The notes below the pieces were generated by a model, which was not told the origin of the DNA, made no database searches, and was given only the letters and a program-made list of their open reading frames with translations. The translations under genes and the position numbers were made by a program. DNA of 58,825 nt from NCBI GenBank assembly GCA_024279915.1, contig JAJRRB010000053.1:1-58825 (forward strand). The letters are read 5' to 3'. The DNA comes from Deltaproteobacteria bacterium. GTDB taxonomy: Bacteria; Desulfobacterota; Desulfuromonadia; Desulfuromonadales; BM103. Within the stretch, counting starts at the first letter, position 1, and every line of letters starts with the position of its first letter. Positions 45,690 to 53,946 of the stretch are shown one piece after another.

Positions 45690-46113
45690 TTATATGGCTT
45701 GTTTGACAGGACGACCGTCTAATACCCATTGTTGCAATCCACCATCAACAACAACGACGTTTTTAAATCCTTTGCCAATCAGGTAACGTGCTGCTGTAGG
45801 TGCTCTCTGCCCCTTTAGACAAATAACAACAATCTGTTGGCTTGGATCCAGCGCAGATATCTGGACGCTCTTCACGATCAACTTTTATAGAAATGTAATT
45901 CTGGTTGAGAAGTTCGGCGACCTCTTCGTCTTCGAAGCATTCGTGGGCCATAACATGACACCAGTGACAGGTCGAATAGCCGACAGAGAGAAAAATCAGC
46001 TTGTTTTCACTACTGGCACGTTCAAAAGCTGAGTCCGACCATGGATACCAGTCAACGGAATTGTCGATGTGCTGCAGAAGATATGGACTGTTTTCTGTAT
46101 GAAGATGATTCAT
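45690..46113 (-). pseudogene. Remnant: DUF255 N-terminus fused out of frame to a rhodanese C-terminus
   Basis: ATG 46113 opens [20 protein letters not shown] and continues to [21 protein letters not shown] and VDREERPDI, the N-terminal thioredoxin-like part of the DUF255/YyaL (spermatogenesis-associated 20) family, normally about 600-700 residues. After Ile86 (45856) homology stops and the frame changes. In another frame the sequence [23 protein letters not shown] to the stop at 45690 is the C-terminal half of a rhodanese with the C-x-x-G-x-R active site. A deletion of about 550 residues of the first gene and half of the second is the simplest history. Both parts are probably dead. Confidence 0.8.
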
Positions 46114-46164
46114 GGGATAAAAGTGCTTGGAAATACTACTTTCAGATGGTGTCAGTTGCGATGA

Positions 46165-46482
46165 CTAGCCTTTCTTCACCGATCGTCCTGACTGACGCCA
46201 TTGGCTCATATGCCCGTTCAGTAATTCAAGATTTTTGTAACCTTTCCATTTGAGCATGGCCTTGGCAAACTGCGCACGAGGCCCATGTTCGCAAATGAGG
46301 ACCAACAGATCTTCCTTGTTATTGGAGGCGGTTCGCGCTGTCTTCAGGAAACTGACCAAAGGCGCATGAATGGCCCCACAAATATGGCCCGACTTGAATT
46401 CAAAGCCACTGCGAACATCCAGGACAACCGGAACTTGACCGGTCTTGATGAGTTTTTCTAGCTCCTCAGCTGTCACAACCAC
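46165..46482 (-). CDS. Rhodanese-like domain protein
   Basis: A 105-residue single rhodanese domain: VPVVLDVRSGFEFKSGHICGAIHAPL, active-site cysteine in LICEHGPRAQFA, and the C-terminal LLNGHMSQWRQSG. It would carry sulfur or act in thiol redox. The start overlaps the rbgA end by 17 bases. The remnant of a second rhodanese follows. Confidence 0.85.
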   Translation of the reverse strand: MVVTAEELEKLIKTGQVPVVLDVRSGFEFKSGHICGAIHAPLVSFLKTARTASNNKEDLLVLICEHGPRAQFAKAMLKWKGYKNLELLNGHMSQWRQSGRSVKKG

Positions 46483-47326
46483 CCTCTTTTTCTAAGTCCA
46501 TTCCGGGTGTTTCCAGGCTGACCCTGCCGATCAGCCCGGATCGCAACTCACGCAGAAGCAGTTCTGACGCTCGCTGTAGGTCAACGTTGCCCCCGGCAAT
46601 CAGGCAGCCACGTTTACGACCAATCTGCTCAATCAGTAAAGAGGCACTTTCCGGCATATCAGCGAGTTTATAACGAGCAGCAAGTGGTCCACTGTAATGG
46701 TTCATTAGATATTCCGCGGCAAAAAGAGCGACCTCCACATAATCCATGCCGCCCTCGCCTATCGCACCGCTGGCCGCTAATCGGTAAGCGCCCTTCTGAT
46801 TGCGAATGTCAGGCCAGAGCAAACCGGGCGTATCGGCGAGGTGAATACCGTTGCGCAGATCAATCTGTTGTGGACAGGTCGTTATCGCCGGCTTATCGCC
46901 AACCCTGGCCATTTTTTTACCAGCCAGAGTATTGATCAGAGTCGACTTGCCTACATTGGGGATACCAACAACCATTGCCCGTAAAGTTTTTCCGGGTACG
47001 CCGCGATGGGGCATCAAACGACGACAAAGTTTAGGAATCTGGCCCACTGCTGAGCGCTTATTTGCTTCAATCGGGATGGCTTTAACACCCTCCATCTGAT
47101 CGAAATACTCAACCCATAAGTCGGTCACGCCAGGGTCAGCGAGATCGCTTTTGTTCAGGACTTTGATACAGGGTTTATTGCCACGCAGCTTTTCCAGCAT
47201 CGGGTTGGCACTGGAGGCTGGCAGACGTGCATCAAGGACTTCGATGACCAGGTCGATCTTCGGCATCACTTCGGCAATCTGCCGTTTAGCTTTTGCCATG
47301 TGCCCTGGATACCATTCAATCTTCAT
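46466..47326 (-). CDS. rbgA: Ribosome biogenesis GTPase YlqF/RbgA
   Basis: A 286-residue circularly permuted GTPase. The start is WYPGHMAKAKRQI, then DARLPASSAN, G4 LNKSDLAD, G1 GIPNVGKSTLINTL and G3 DTPGLLWP, in permuted order as expected. It helps assembly of the large ribosomal subunit. It stands alone with the rhodanese downstream. Confidence 0.92.
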   Translation of the reverse strand: MKIEWYPGHMAKAKRQIAEVMPKIDLVIEVLDARLPASSANPMLEKLRGNKPCIKVLNKSDLADPGVTDLWVEYFDQMEGVKAIPIEANKRSAVGQIPKLCRRLMPHRGVPGKTLRAMVVGIPNVGKSTLINTLAGKKMARVGDKPAITTCPQQIDLRNGIHLADTPGLLWPDIRNQKGAYRLAASGAIGEGGMDYVEVALFAAEYLMNHYSGPLAARYKLADMPESASLLIEQIGRKRGCLIAGGNVDLQRASELLLRELRSGLIGRVSLETPGMDLEKEGGCDS

Positions 47327-47409
47327 GTACTACATTCCTCATTGCGGGCCAATCCACGTAAACAGAGAACGGGAGACTGGCTGTTAGACGTTTTAAAATA
47401 CACGCGAAG

Positions 47410-47901
47410 TTAATATGATTTACGGAAAATCGTTTTATGACACTTCGGGCAAGGCGGAATCCGGGTTGTTTTGGTCATATGCATTTCAGCTTCACACTCT
47501 TTGCAGGTTAATGTACCCGGACTTGTGATCTCACCCGTTTTAAATTCCAGAGATTTTTCCGATTTCTCAGCAAGCTCTGTGAGTGTTTCAGCAGCACTTG
47601 TGAGGATTCGTGTAAAAGCACTCTGCACCCCAGCAGCTACACGCTGCGGTTCTACAGCTTTTACGACAGCATCTTTGGCCTTGTTGGCGTTCTCTTTCAA
47701 ATCTCTTCGGACATATTCACCAAGCTTGTCTGCTTGCTCTCGCGAGAAATCGCCTGCGGTAGAAAGTTCCTCTTTAGCCTTTTTGAGCGCCTCGTCAAAG
47801 GTTTTCTTTCCCTCCTCCAGAAGATCCGCGGTACGAGAGGCCAATTTTTCATAAAGGCCGACTTCTCCCTGTTCTTCTCTTTTGTCATTCTGATCGGTCA
47901 T
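47410..47901 (-). CDS. Zinc-ribbon protein (DUF1451-like)
   Basis: A 163-residue protein. Residues 15-120 are charged helix (KTFDEALKKAKEEL and so on), probably coiled. The C-terminus has a zinc ribbon, CKECEAEMHMTKTTRIPPCPKCHKTIF, with two C-x2-C pairs. This is the DUF1451 type, function unknown. It has its own unit. Confidence 0.75.
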   Translation of the reverse strand: MTDQNDKREEQGEVGLYEKLASRTADLLEEGKKTFDEALKKAKEELSTAGDFSREQADKLGEYVRRDLKENANKAKDAVVKAVEPQRVAAGVQSAFTRILTSAAETLTELAEKSEKSLEFKTGEITSPGTLTCKECEAEMHMTKTTRIPPCPKCHKTIFRKSY

Positions 47902-48133
47902 AGCATCTCTCCCATATTAAAGTAGTTTTCAACAAGTAGGTGCATAGAGACTACCACAAAGGGTGGTTCTTGATGTTCAAGGAAATACAAAATTTCAGAA
48001 TTTGCTGTAAAACGGAGAAGACACAAAAGCAGCACACCGATTGACGGACGGAGAAACAATTGAACAAACCTTCAGGACGTGAGAAAATGGTGTGTTTTAT
48101 AAACTATAAACGGATGAAAAGATGGAGGTAGAG

Positions 48134-48664
48134 ATGCATAAGCGATACATCATGACCGCCTTTGGCAAAGACAGGCCTGGCATCGTTGCCGATGTGACAG
48201 AGGTTTTGTATGAGAACGACTGTAACCTTGAAGATACATCCATGTCGATGTTGTCCGATGAGTTCACCATCAACCTACTCTTTTCATCTAATAACGACAA
48301 CATCGAAGCAACCCTGCTTGAGAAATGCAATAATCTGGAGCAGCAGAAAAACATCTCTGCCTTTATTCGGCCTCTTAAAGAGCGTAGCCAGATAAGCCAG
48401 GAAGAGTTTTCTACTTGTACCTTGCACGTTGAGGGGATGGACCAGGCAGGGATTGTTTTCAAAATCAGTCAGTTTCTCTCTAACAATTCATTCAATATCG
48501 TTGATTTGAAATCAACGGTGAAGGTAACTCCGGAGAGTGGAACAGCTCTTTATCTGATGGATATTCACATTCAGGTCCCTGAATCTACTTCGACAAAAAC
48601 CTTCGGAGAGGGCTTGAACCTTGTCGCTGAAGAGCTTAATGTCGAAATTACTGTTACCTATTAA
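48134..48664 (+). CDS. Double ACT-domain regulator (GcvR-like)
   Basis: A 176-residue protein with two ACT domains: MTAFGKDRPGIVADVTEVLYENDCNLEDT (about residues 6-35) and LHVEGMDQAGIVFKISQFLSNNSFNIVDLKS (about 95-125). The layout is like GcvR, the glycine-cleavage regulator. The gcv genes are not in this window, so the role is unproved; amino-acid-binding regulation is likely. ATG 48134 has GGAGG five bases upstream; an ATG at 48122 is less likely. A terminator follows. Confidence 0.8.
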   Translation: MHKRYIMTAFGKDRPGIVADVTEVLYENDCNLEDTSMSMLSDEFTINLLFSSNNDNIEATLLEKCNNLEQQKNISAFIRPLKERSQISQEEFSTCTLHVEGMDQAGIVFKISQFLSNNSFNIVDLKSTVKVTPESGTALYLMDIHIQVPESTSTKTFGEGLNLVAEELNVEITVTY

Positions 48665-48681
48665 CAAGTCACCATCATTCA

Positions 48682-48716
48682 CAGGGCCTGGCTTACGTCG
48701 CCGGGCCCTGTTTTTA
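48682..48716 (+). terminator. Rho-independent terminator after the ACT-domain gene
   Basis: The hairpin CAGGGCCTGG and CCGGGCCCTG around a ten-base loop is followed by TTTTTA. Confidence 0.85.
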
Positions 48717-48814
48717 ATCATTACTGTTGCAGCCCGGCAAAGTCATATTTCTTTGGTAGAATGCTTTAGTGACCTCTGTTACAGACCTTGTATCGCAACG
48801 GGTGAGGTAATGCC

Positions 48815-49183
48815 ATGCACAAGGATAATGTGCTGAACGTATTGCAACAGTCAGCTGAAAAACATTCACGTTTTTTGCAGGCATGGAAGCGTGGGGTGAT
48901 TTTCCTTGGGCCACATTTTTTTGGCCCAGGAACCCCGGAATCCGCAACATGTAAGGAGGATTTACGGCCACTGCAGGATGTCGTTGATGCTGCGTTCGAA
49001 GATGAAAGTGAAGGAGAAGAGCAGTTCCTTGCGGCGATGGTCAGTTTTTATGACCCTGCCTGGGGTGAAGAGTTAGCCAGTCGCATTGAGTGTCACAAAT
49101 CACTCTGTGGGCTAACTTTTGATCTCGATCATGAATGCACCGAGGTCGTCTGCGAGCTGCTTGCAAATTTCGAAGGTTGGTAA
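48815..49183 (+). CDS. Hypothetical protein
   Basis: A 122-residue soluble acidic protein that I do not recognise. It contains three cysteines near the C-terminus (ECHKSLCGLTFDLDHECTEVVCELL gives C-x4-C-x9-C-x4-C), which could bind metal. It has no signal peptide. It is a separate unit after a terminator, with a weak ribosome site (GGGTGAGGTA). Coding potential is supported by size and lack of competing frames, but not by homology. Confidence 0.55.
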   Translation: MHKDNVLNVLQQSAEKHSRFLQAWKRGVIFLGPHFFGPGTPESATCKEDLRPLQDVVDAAFEDESEGEEQFLAAMVSFYDPAWGEELASRIECHKSLCGLTFDLDHECTEVVCELLANFEGW

Positions 49184-49303
49184 CAGACGCGAACCAACAA
49201 ACATAACCAAGCTTGCACAGTTACAACGCACAGCAACCCTCTCCACCGTTCACAATGACTCAATGACGTGATTAATACCCATCCGGCGCTGCCTTGCAGA
49301 CAC

Positions 49304-49660
49304 TTAAGCCTCACCTTCCATTGCAAAAGTTCCGTGTAGTTCATTCCGCTTGCGGCGGTACGGAGCTCCACACAACAAGATTACATGAGCGGCGCGGTAG
49401 TGCTCAATTTCTGAGCCAAGCTTGCGGAACTTCATTTTCACAAACCACATAGCAGAAGCCCACAGTAGAGCGACAAGCCATACCCACAAGGCAAAAAGAA
49501 CTTTCACACCTGCGAACATAAGAAGCCCGAGAGAGACAAGACCGCCGAAAACATATGGCAGCACATAGTAACAAAAGAGCCCAAGAGCAACTCCAAAAAG
49601 CGGCAAAAACACAGCAAAAAGCAGAAAAGCACTGACGACACTTAATAGAAAAACTTCCAT
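49304..49660 (-). CDS. Small membrane protein under a GEMM-like leader
   Basis: A 118-residue protein with three to four hydrophobic segments (FLLSVVSAFLLFAVFLPLFGVA; FCYYVLPYVFGGLVSLGLLMF; VLFALWVWLVALLWASAMWFV) and a basic, cytoplasmic tail (KMKFRKLG; YRRKRNEL). I do not recognise the family. GGAAGGAG precedes the ATG at 49660. The leader holds a likely riboswitch, so the protein may respond to a cyclic dinucleotide; its job is unknown. Confidence 0.65.
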   Translation of the reverse strand: MEVFLLSVVSAFLLFAVFLPLFGVALGLFCYYVLPYVFGGLVSLGLLMFAGVKVLFALWVWLVALLWASAMWFVKMKFRKLGSEIEHYRAAHVILLCGAPYRRKRNELHGTFAMEGEA

Positions 49661-49683
49661 ATTCTTCTCCTTCCCATTTCATT

Positions 49684-49803
49684 CTCCCGGCTAAGACAAT
49701 CAAAGCCGGGGCCAATTTTATGGCAACCCGGCTGTCCGAGGAGGTTTTTGAGGGCGGATCCGTAGTTTTCCGCGCCTACCTTACGATAGGGATGGCTTTC
49801 ACA
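49684..49803 (-). promoter_or_regulatory. GEMM-like (cyclic-dinucleotide) riboswitch candidate with expression platform
   Basis: On the - strand the 3' part reads GGACAGCCGGGTTGCC (at about 49737-49722), matching the GEMM-I ending GGTAGCCGGGTTACC. Upstream, CCATCCC...GGTAGGCGC, AAAACTACGGATCC resembles GG-x-CGCAAAGC-x-ACGG-x-CC of GEMM. The pairing of the P1 5' strand (GTGAAAGCC rather than GGCAAACC) is weak. Downstream two hairpins exclude each other: AGCCGGGTTGCCA/TGGCCCCGGCT (49733-49704) and CCCCGGCT/AGCCGGGAG (49711-49684). This is what an expression platform should look like. It ends about 24 bases before the membrane-protein ATG. Confidence 0.55.
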
Positions 49804-50012
49804 TTATTTAATACTCTTATAAGATAGTTTCACAATGTCAACGGTCAAGATAAATTAATTTTCTGCAATCTAAGTACAGCAGTGCTGTCAACAATTCAAA
49901 GGAAATACATTTGCAGCAAATAATGCTTTCTACGGGGTGAAAAAGAATAAAAAGCCGTTATACTCTATTCGAAGCAACGTTGCTCGTAACGCCAACCCCT
50001 CACAAGGAGGTT

Positions 50013-50108
50013 ATGCCTATCGAAAAAAAGCCTGATCATTATATAAGTTTTCAAACGAACCGGCGCTTTATTGTGCCGGAAGAACCCGTGATTAGGGTGA
50101 GAAGATAG
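50013..50108 (+). CDS. 31-codon small ORF
   Basis: ATG 50013 with AAGGAGG two bases upstream (spacing short) encodes 31 residues, starting MPIEKKPDHYISFQ, basic, without a membrane segment. A -10 box TATACT lies at 49959-49964 and a terminator follows at 50116-50145, so it sits in a transcription unit of about 175 bases of its own. It could be a small protein or part of a small RNA. No family recognised. Confidence 0.4.
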   Translation: MPIEKKPDHYISFQTNRRFIVPEEPVIRVRR

Positions 50109-50115
50109 GTAAATC

Positions 50116-50145
50116 AAAGACCTGCGCAACAAGTGGCAGGTCTTT
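50116..50145. terminator. Bidirectional terminator between the small ORF and rubrerythrin gene
   Basis: A perfect hairpin AAAGACCTGC and GCAGGTCTTT around a ten-base loop. It lies after the small ORF on the + strand and after the rubrerythrin gene on the - strand, so it may serve both. Confidence 0.7.
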
Positions 50146-50191
50146 CATTGTTTCATTGATACAAACAGTCACTACAGAGCAGCTATCAGAA

Positions 50192-50683
50192 TCAATCCTC
50201 GGCATAGTTAACACGACGTTCTTTCAGAATTTTCGCATGTCTGGCTTCCTCACCGGCCAACCAGGAAAAAGCCTCCTTGCCATCCTCTGTTTGTGCAAGC
50301 TCACTAGCTCTGGAAAAATATTCTGCGAACTTCTCTTCAGCCTCGATCGCCATATCCAGCGCTTGAATATCTGCAGAATCTGATTTTAGAATCGACTCCA
50401 GGCGCTCAGCATCAGGGAAAATCTTTGTGGCGTTAAACTGGCTTAGATACGGTAAAAATTCCTCCTCACAATCAGCAAAAACACCCTCTTGATAGTTGGC
50501 CTCCAACTGATTCAAGCGCCGGAGATGCTCAACTTCATCCTGGGCAAGCAAGGAGAAGAGCTCTTTCAATAATGGAGCGGATGCCTGCTCAGCCATAACA
50601 GAGTAAAAACGATGGCCATTCTTTTCAACTTCTTTTGCAGCCAGAATAACTTCCAGGCCACTGAAATACTTGGTACCACTCAT
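50192..50683 (-). CDS. Rubrerythrin-type ferritin-like protein
   Basis: A 163-residue four-helix ferritin-like protein. The di-iron ligands fall in AAKEVEKNGHRFYSVM, AQDEVEHLRRL, AIEAEEKFAEYF and GEEARHAKIL, that is, two E and E-x-x-H sets. The C-terminal rubredoxin domain of classical rubrerythrins is absent. It probably reduces peroxide or handles iron in an anaerobe. Starts at ATG 50683 in its own unit. Confidence 0.85.
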   Translation of the reverse strand: MSGTKYFSGLEVILAAKEVEKNGHRFYSVMAEQASAPLLKELFSLLAQDEVEHLRRLNQLEANYQEGVFADCEEEFLPYLSQFNATKIFPDAERLESILKSDSADIQALDMAIEAEEKFAEYFSRASELAQTEDGKEAFSWLAGEEARHAKILKERRVNYAED

Positions 50684-50734
50684 AAGAACTTATCCTCTCT
50701 GTAGAAAACATCCTTGTCGTCCAAGGATTGATGG

Positions 50735-53145
50735 TCAATTACCAAACAGCTTCTGTAGCGAATCCTGCAACAGCTTACGCGCCGAATCCTCTGCAGGAGC
50801 AGTCTCTTCTTCCTGTTGTTCAGTCCCCTGTCCTGGCTCGGATCGTTTGAAAAGTTTGTCGATTTGACGACTTAACTCGTTGGTCAATGCCTTTGCTGCC
50901 TGTTTTTTCACCCCCTTGGGATCCAGGCCGAAGCTTGGTGAAGAAATGTCTCCTTTGACCAATAACGGCATCTGGGTCCAACCATCCTTATCTGCAAGAT
51001 AGCTTGAGACAGCACCTTTTTTATCCAACCGTGCAGACAATTCAGGACTCAGACGCGTATCAAGGCCTAAATTTAGAGAGCCGTCCAGGCCGATAGTACC
51101 CTTCGGGAAAAGTTTGAGCGTTTTACTGAGTAACTGACTGTCCATAATGACTTTACCATCCACGACCTTGAACTGACTATTAAAGTTATCAAACGGGATA
51201 TCAGTCAGTTCGGGGAGATGCAAAAAGGAACTCAAGCCATTTACCAAACCCGGGCTGACCAGGCGTCCATCCACAACCAGCAGATTCCCGGCACCAGAAA
51301 GATTACGACTGAGGGTCTGCCACTCTGTTCCTCGTCCATCAAGAGCAAAGGTCAGATCCAGGGCTCCCAGGAGGCTACCAGCGGCCTTCGGTGCAAATAC
51401 CGTCAACAACGGGTCGACCTGTATGCTTTTCATTCTTAGATTAGCAGAATATGCCAAGCCCTTTTGCCCAAGTCAACACGTGCGTTGTTATTAAAGGATC
51501 CACCAGCAACCTGCCCATCCATTTGGGCAAGTTTGAAAATATTGTCTTTGAGCTCATATTGGGCGATGAAGTCATTAATGACCAGCTCTTTCCATAAGGC
51601 CTCAGTCACAGTTATCGTCCCCTTGGCGTGTAATGGGATGTCAAAAGGCCCCACCTCCTCTGATACTTCCTCCTCTACATCCTCTTCACTCTGATCCGTC
51701 ACCACCATTGATCCGGCACTGCCAACAAGAAGCGGTTCTAACAGGAAACGTTCTGATGAGATATCGGCAGTGACCGTAATCAGATCGGAAAAAAGATGAT
51801 TGGCATCAAAGTAGATATCGGCATGGTTGTCGCCAAGCCTCAACTGTAAGCCTTCTGATGACATTTTATCGCCAGCGAGAAGCAGCTGTCCTGAGAATGC
51901 GGGGCGCTGTCCACCAACAGTGGCCTGGACATCTTCCAGATCAATCGTTGCTGACTTCAGGAGACCCTTAGCTTCATCCATATTGCCAGACACGGTTGCC
52001 TCAATCGAAAGCGATCCGGCTGGATCCAGTGAGCCGACATCACCGAGCAACCCTGAAGGAACAGCATCAATTGCTTGTCGGATTTGCAGTTCCGGGACTG
52101 TAACTGCCAAATCAAGAGCGAGAGCACTCAGCAAGCCGCTGACCTTTCCTGTGGTGTTGACCTTAATAGTGTTGTAATCAAACCCTAATTGGCGGATATG
52201 CAACGTCTCTTGATTCAAAACGAACAACACATCGTAACCAATGCCCAGTTGGGCATTTTCCAGCGGCGCATCAGGCATTGCATCGAGAAGAAAATCAATG
52301 TCTGTAAAGGACAGGCTTCCTTTGAGTCCGATTTCATCAGGAGTTCCGGAAACCGTCGACTCGAGGTTCACCTTCAAGCCACCCATTTCACCAGGCAGAA
52401 CATCCTGCAAATATGGCTTAAAAGCAACAGCATCCAGATCCTGCAGTTCAACCTTAAAATTTACGGCCAGAGGCAGAAGGCTGACATGACCATCGAGTGA
52501 CAGTTGGTCACCGTTGAATTGACACTGCACAGACAAGGGGATTTCTCCTGTAGAAGAGATACCTTTCGCTGCTATTTGCAGGGAGGAAATTTCATAACGA
52601 TAGGGTGCCTCGTCATTAAGGGTATGATCAAGAAAGGTTAAATGTCCATCCTGTAGCAGAAGGTTTGAGACCAGAAGGCTGAGTGGGATACTGTCCTGCT
52701 CATTCGAGGGGTTTGAACCTGCAGAGGGGTCCGATGGACTTGATTCATTGTCAGACGGATTCAAGAGGTCACTGAAATTGAACTGTCCATCTTTGAAACG
52801 TACGACCCTGATACTCGGCCTCTCAAGCCGGACTTCATCGATAACGACCTTCATCACCAATAGTGGTAATAATTGATATTTGAGCCGAACCAGATCAGTC
52901 GACACAAAAACATCGTTGCCGTCCTCTTCATAGACTGTCAATCCGTGAATTTCAATCCCCGAGAAAAGACTGATCTCTATATTCCCCAGATCAATCTTGC
53001 GATTAAGATTCTCTTCAGCGAGGGGCAGAAGTGTTTCCTTTACCCGTTCCGGGGTGATCAATACATTAGCCAGCACAACCAAGGCGACGACCAGGGCAAC
53101 CAGGAGGATTACGACAACCGAGAAAATTTTTGTCCACTTCTTCAT
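50735..53145 (-). pseudogene. AsmA-family protein gene split by a one-base shift in an A-run
   Basis: The N-terminal part (51436-53145, 569 codons) starts MKKWTKIFSVVVILLVALVV, a membrane anchor, followed by ITPERVKETLLPLAEENLNRKIDLGNIE, typical of AsmA. The other part (50735-51457) carries the AsmA C-terminal region, with LDLTFALDGRGTEWQTLSRNLSGAGNLLVVDG. At 51475-51465 the - strand reads GGCAAAAGGGCTTGG. Adding one A restores GKKGLAYSANLRM, joining the two halves exactly. The intact protein would be about 800 residues, anchored in the inner membrane with its bulk in the periplasm, of the bridge-like group linked to lipid transport and outer-membrane assembly. The shift may be real or a sequencing slip. 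Confidence 0.8.
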
Positions 53146-53205
53146 AGTAACAGCTCCGACCAGACCTGATGCATAAGGTGAGCACTGGTCATAAAAAACT
53201 TATCC

Positions 53206-53688
53206 TCAAGGTGTTAATGGGTCTTCCATTTCATTCATCGCGAGGACGGCTTGCCATTCTTCAATAGTGACAGGTTGTACTGACAAGCGATTGCCCTTGC
53301 GTAACACTCCCATTCCAGAGAGCAGAGGATGCTGACGCAACGCGTCTCGGCTCAAGGGATGAGGAAGGTGGCATAAATACTGGACATCGACCATAAACCA
53401 ACGGGGCTGATTGTCTGTGGCTTTCGGGTCAAAATGCTTCTCTCTGGGATCAAGTGCCGTGTGATCCGGGTAACCATCACAAACGACTCTGGCCAAACCA
53501 ACGATTGAAGGTTCCGGGCAGTTGCTGTGGTAGAAGAGGACACCATCGCCAACCTTGATGGTGTCACGCAAAAGATTACGCGCCTGATAGTTGCGCACCC
53601 CGTCCCAATGCTCCGTCATATTCGGCATCTGTTTCAGCTCATCGAGAGAGAAGCAAGAAGGTTCAGACTTCATTAGCCAGTAGTTCAT
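53206..53688 (-). CDS. EVE-domain protein
   Basis: A 160-residue EVE (PUA-like) domain protein of the thymocyte-nuclear-protein-1 group. It starts NYWLMKSEPSCFSLDEL, followed by WDGVRNYQARNLLRD, GDGVLFYHSNC and VGLARVV. These domains bind modified bases in DNA or RNA. It lies 60 bases after asmA on the same strand, upstream in the transcription order. Confidence 0.85.
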   Translation of the reverse strand: MNYWLMKSEPSCFSLDELKQMPNMTEHWDGVRNYQARNLLRDTIKVGDGVLFYHSNCPEPSIVGLARVVCDGYPDHTALDPREKHFDPKATDNQPRWFMVDVQYLCHLPHPLSRDALRQHPLLSGMGVLRKGNRLSVQPVTIEEWQAVLAMNEMEDPLTP

Positions 53689-53755
53689 GGACGACTCCGG
53701 AGCCAGATGCTGGATATTCTTAATCAGTCCTCAGCCTCACATTTTTTTAATTTTC

Positions 53756-53769
53756 TTGACCTCTGTCAA
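53756..53769 (+). promoter_or_regulatory. HcpR-type operator of the hcp promoter
   Basis: The inverted repeat TTGAC-CTCT-GTCAA fits the HcpR box (TTGAC-N4-GTCAA). A -10-like TACATT lies at 53793-53798, so the operator centre is about 42 bases before the likely start, the class II activator position of the FNR/CRP family. Confidence 0.6.
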
Positions 53770-53946
53770 ATCCAAGGAAGCATGCAAAAGCGTACATTCG
53801 CATCAACGCTACGAATTGTGATTCAACGATAGCAAATCATAGCACTAAATTTGAGAGACAATACCCAAAAACCTGATAGAGTGTAAAAGTTTTGAACCAA
53901 CTGAATCAAAACAATTAACTCAACCACACGAATGGAGGAAAAAACC

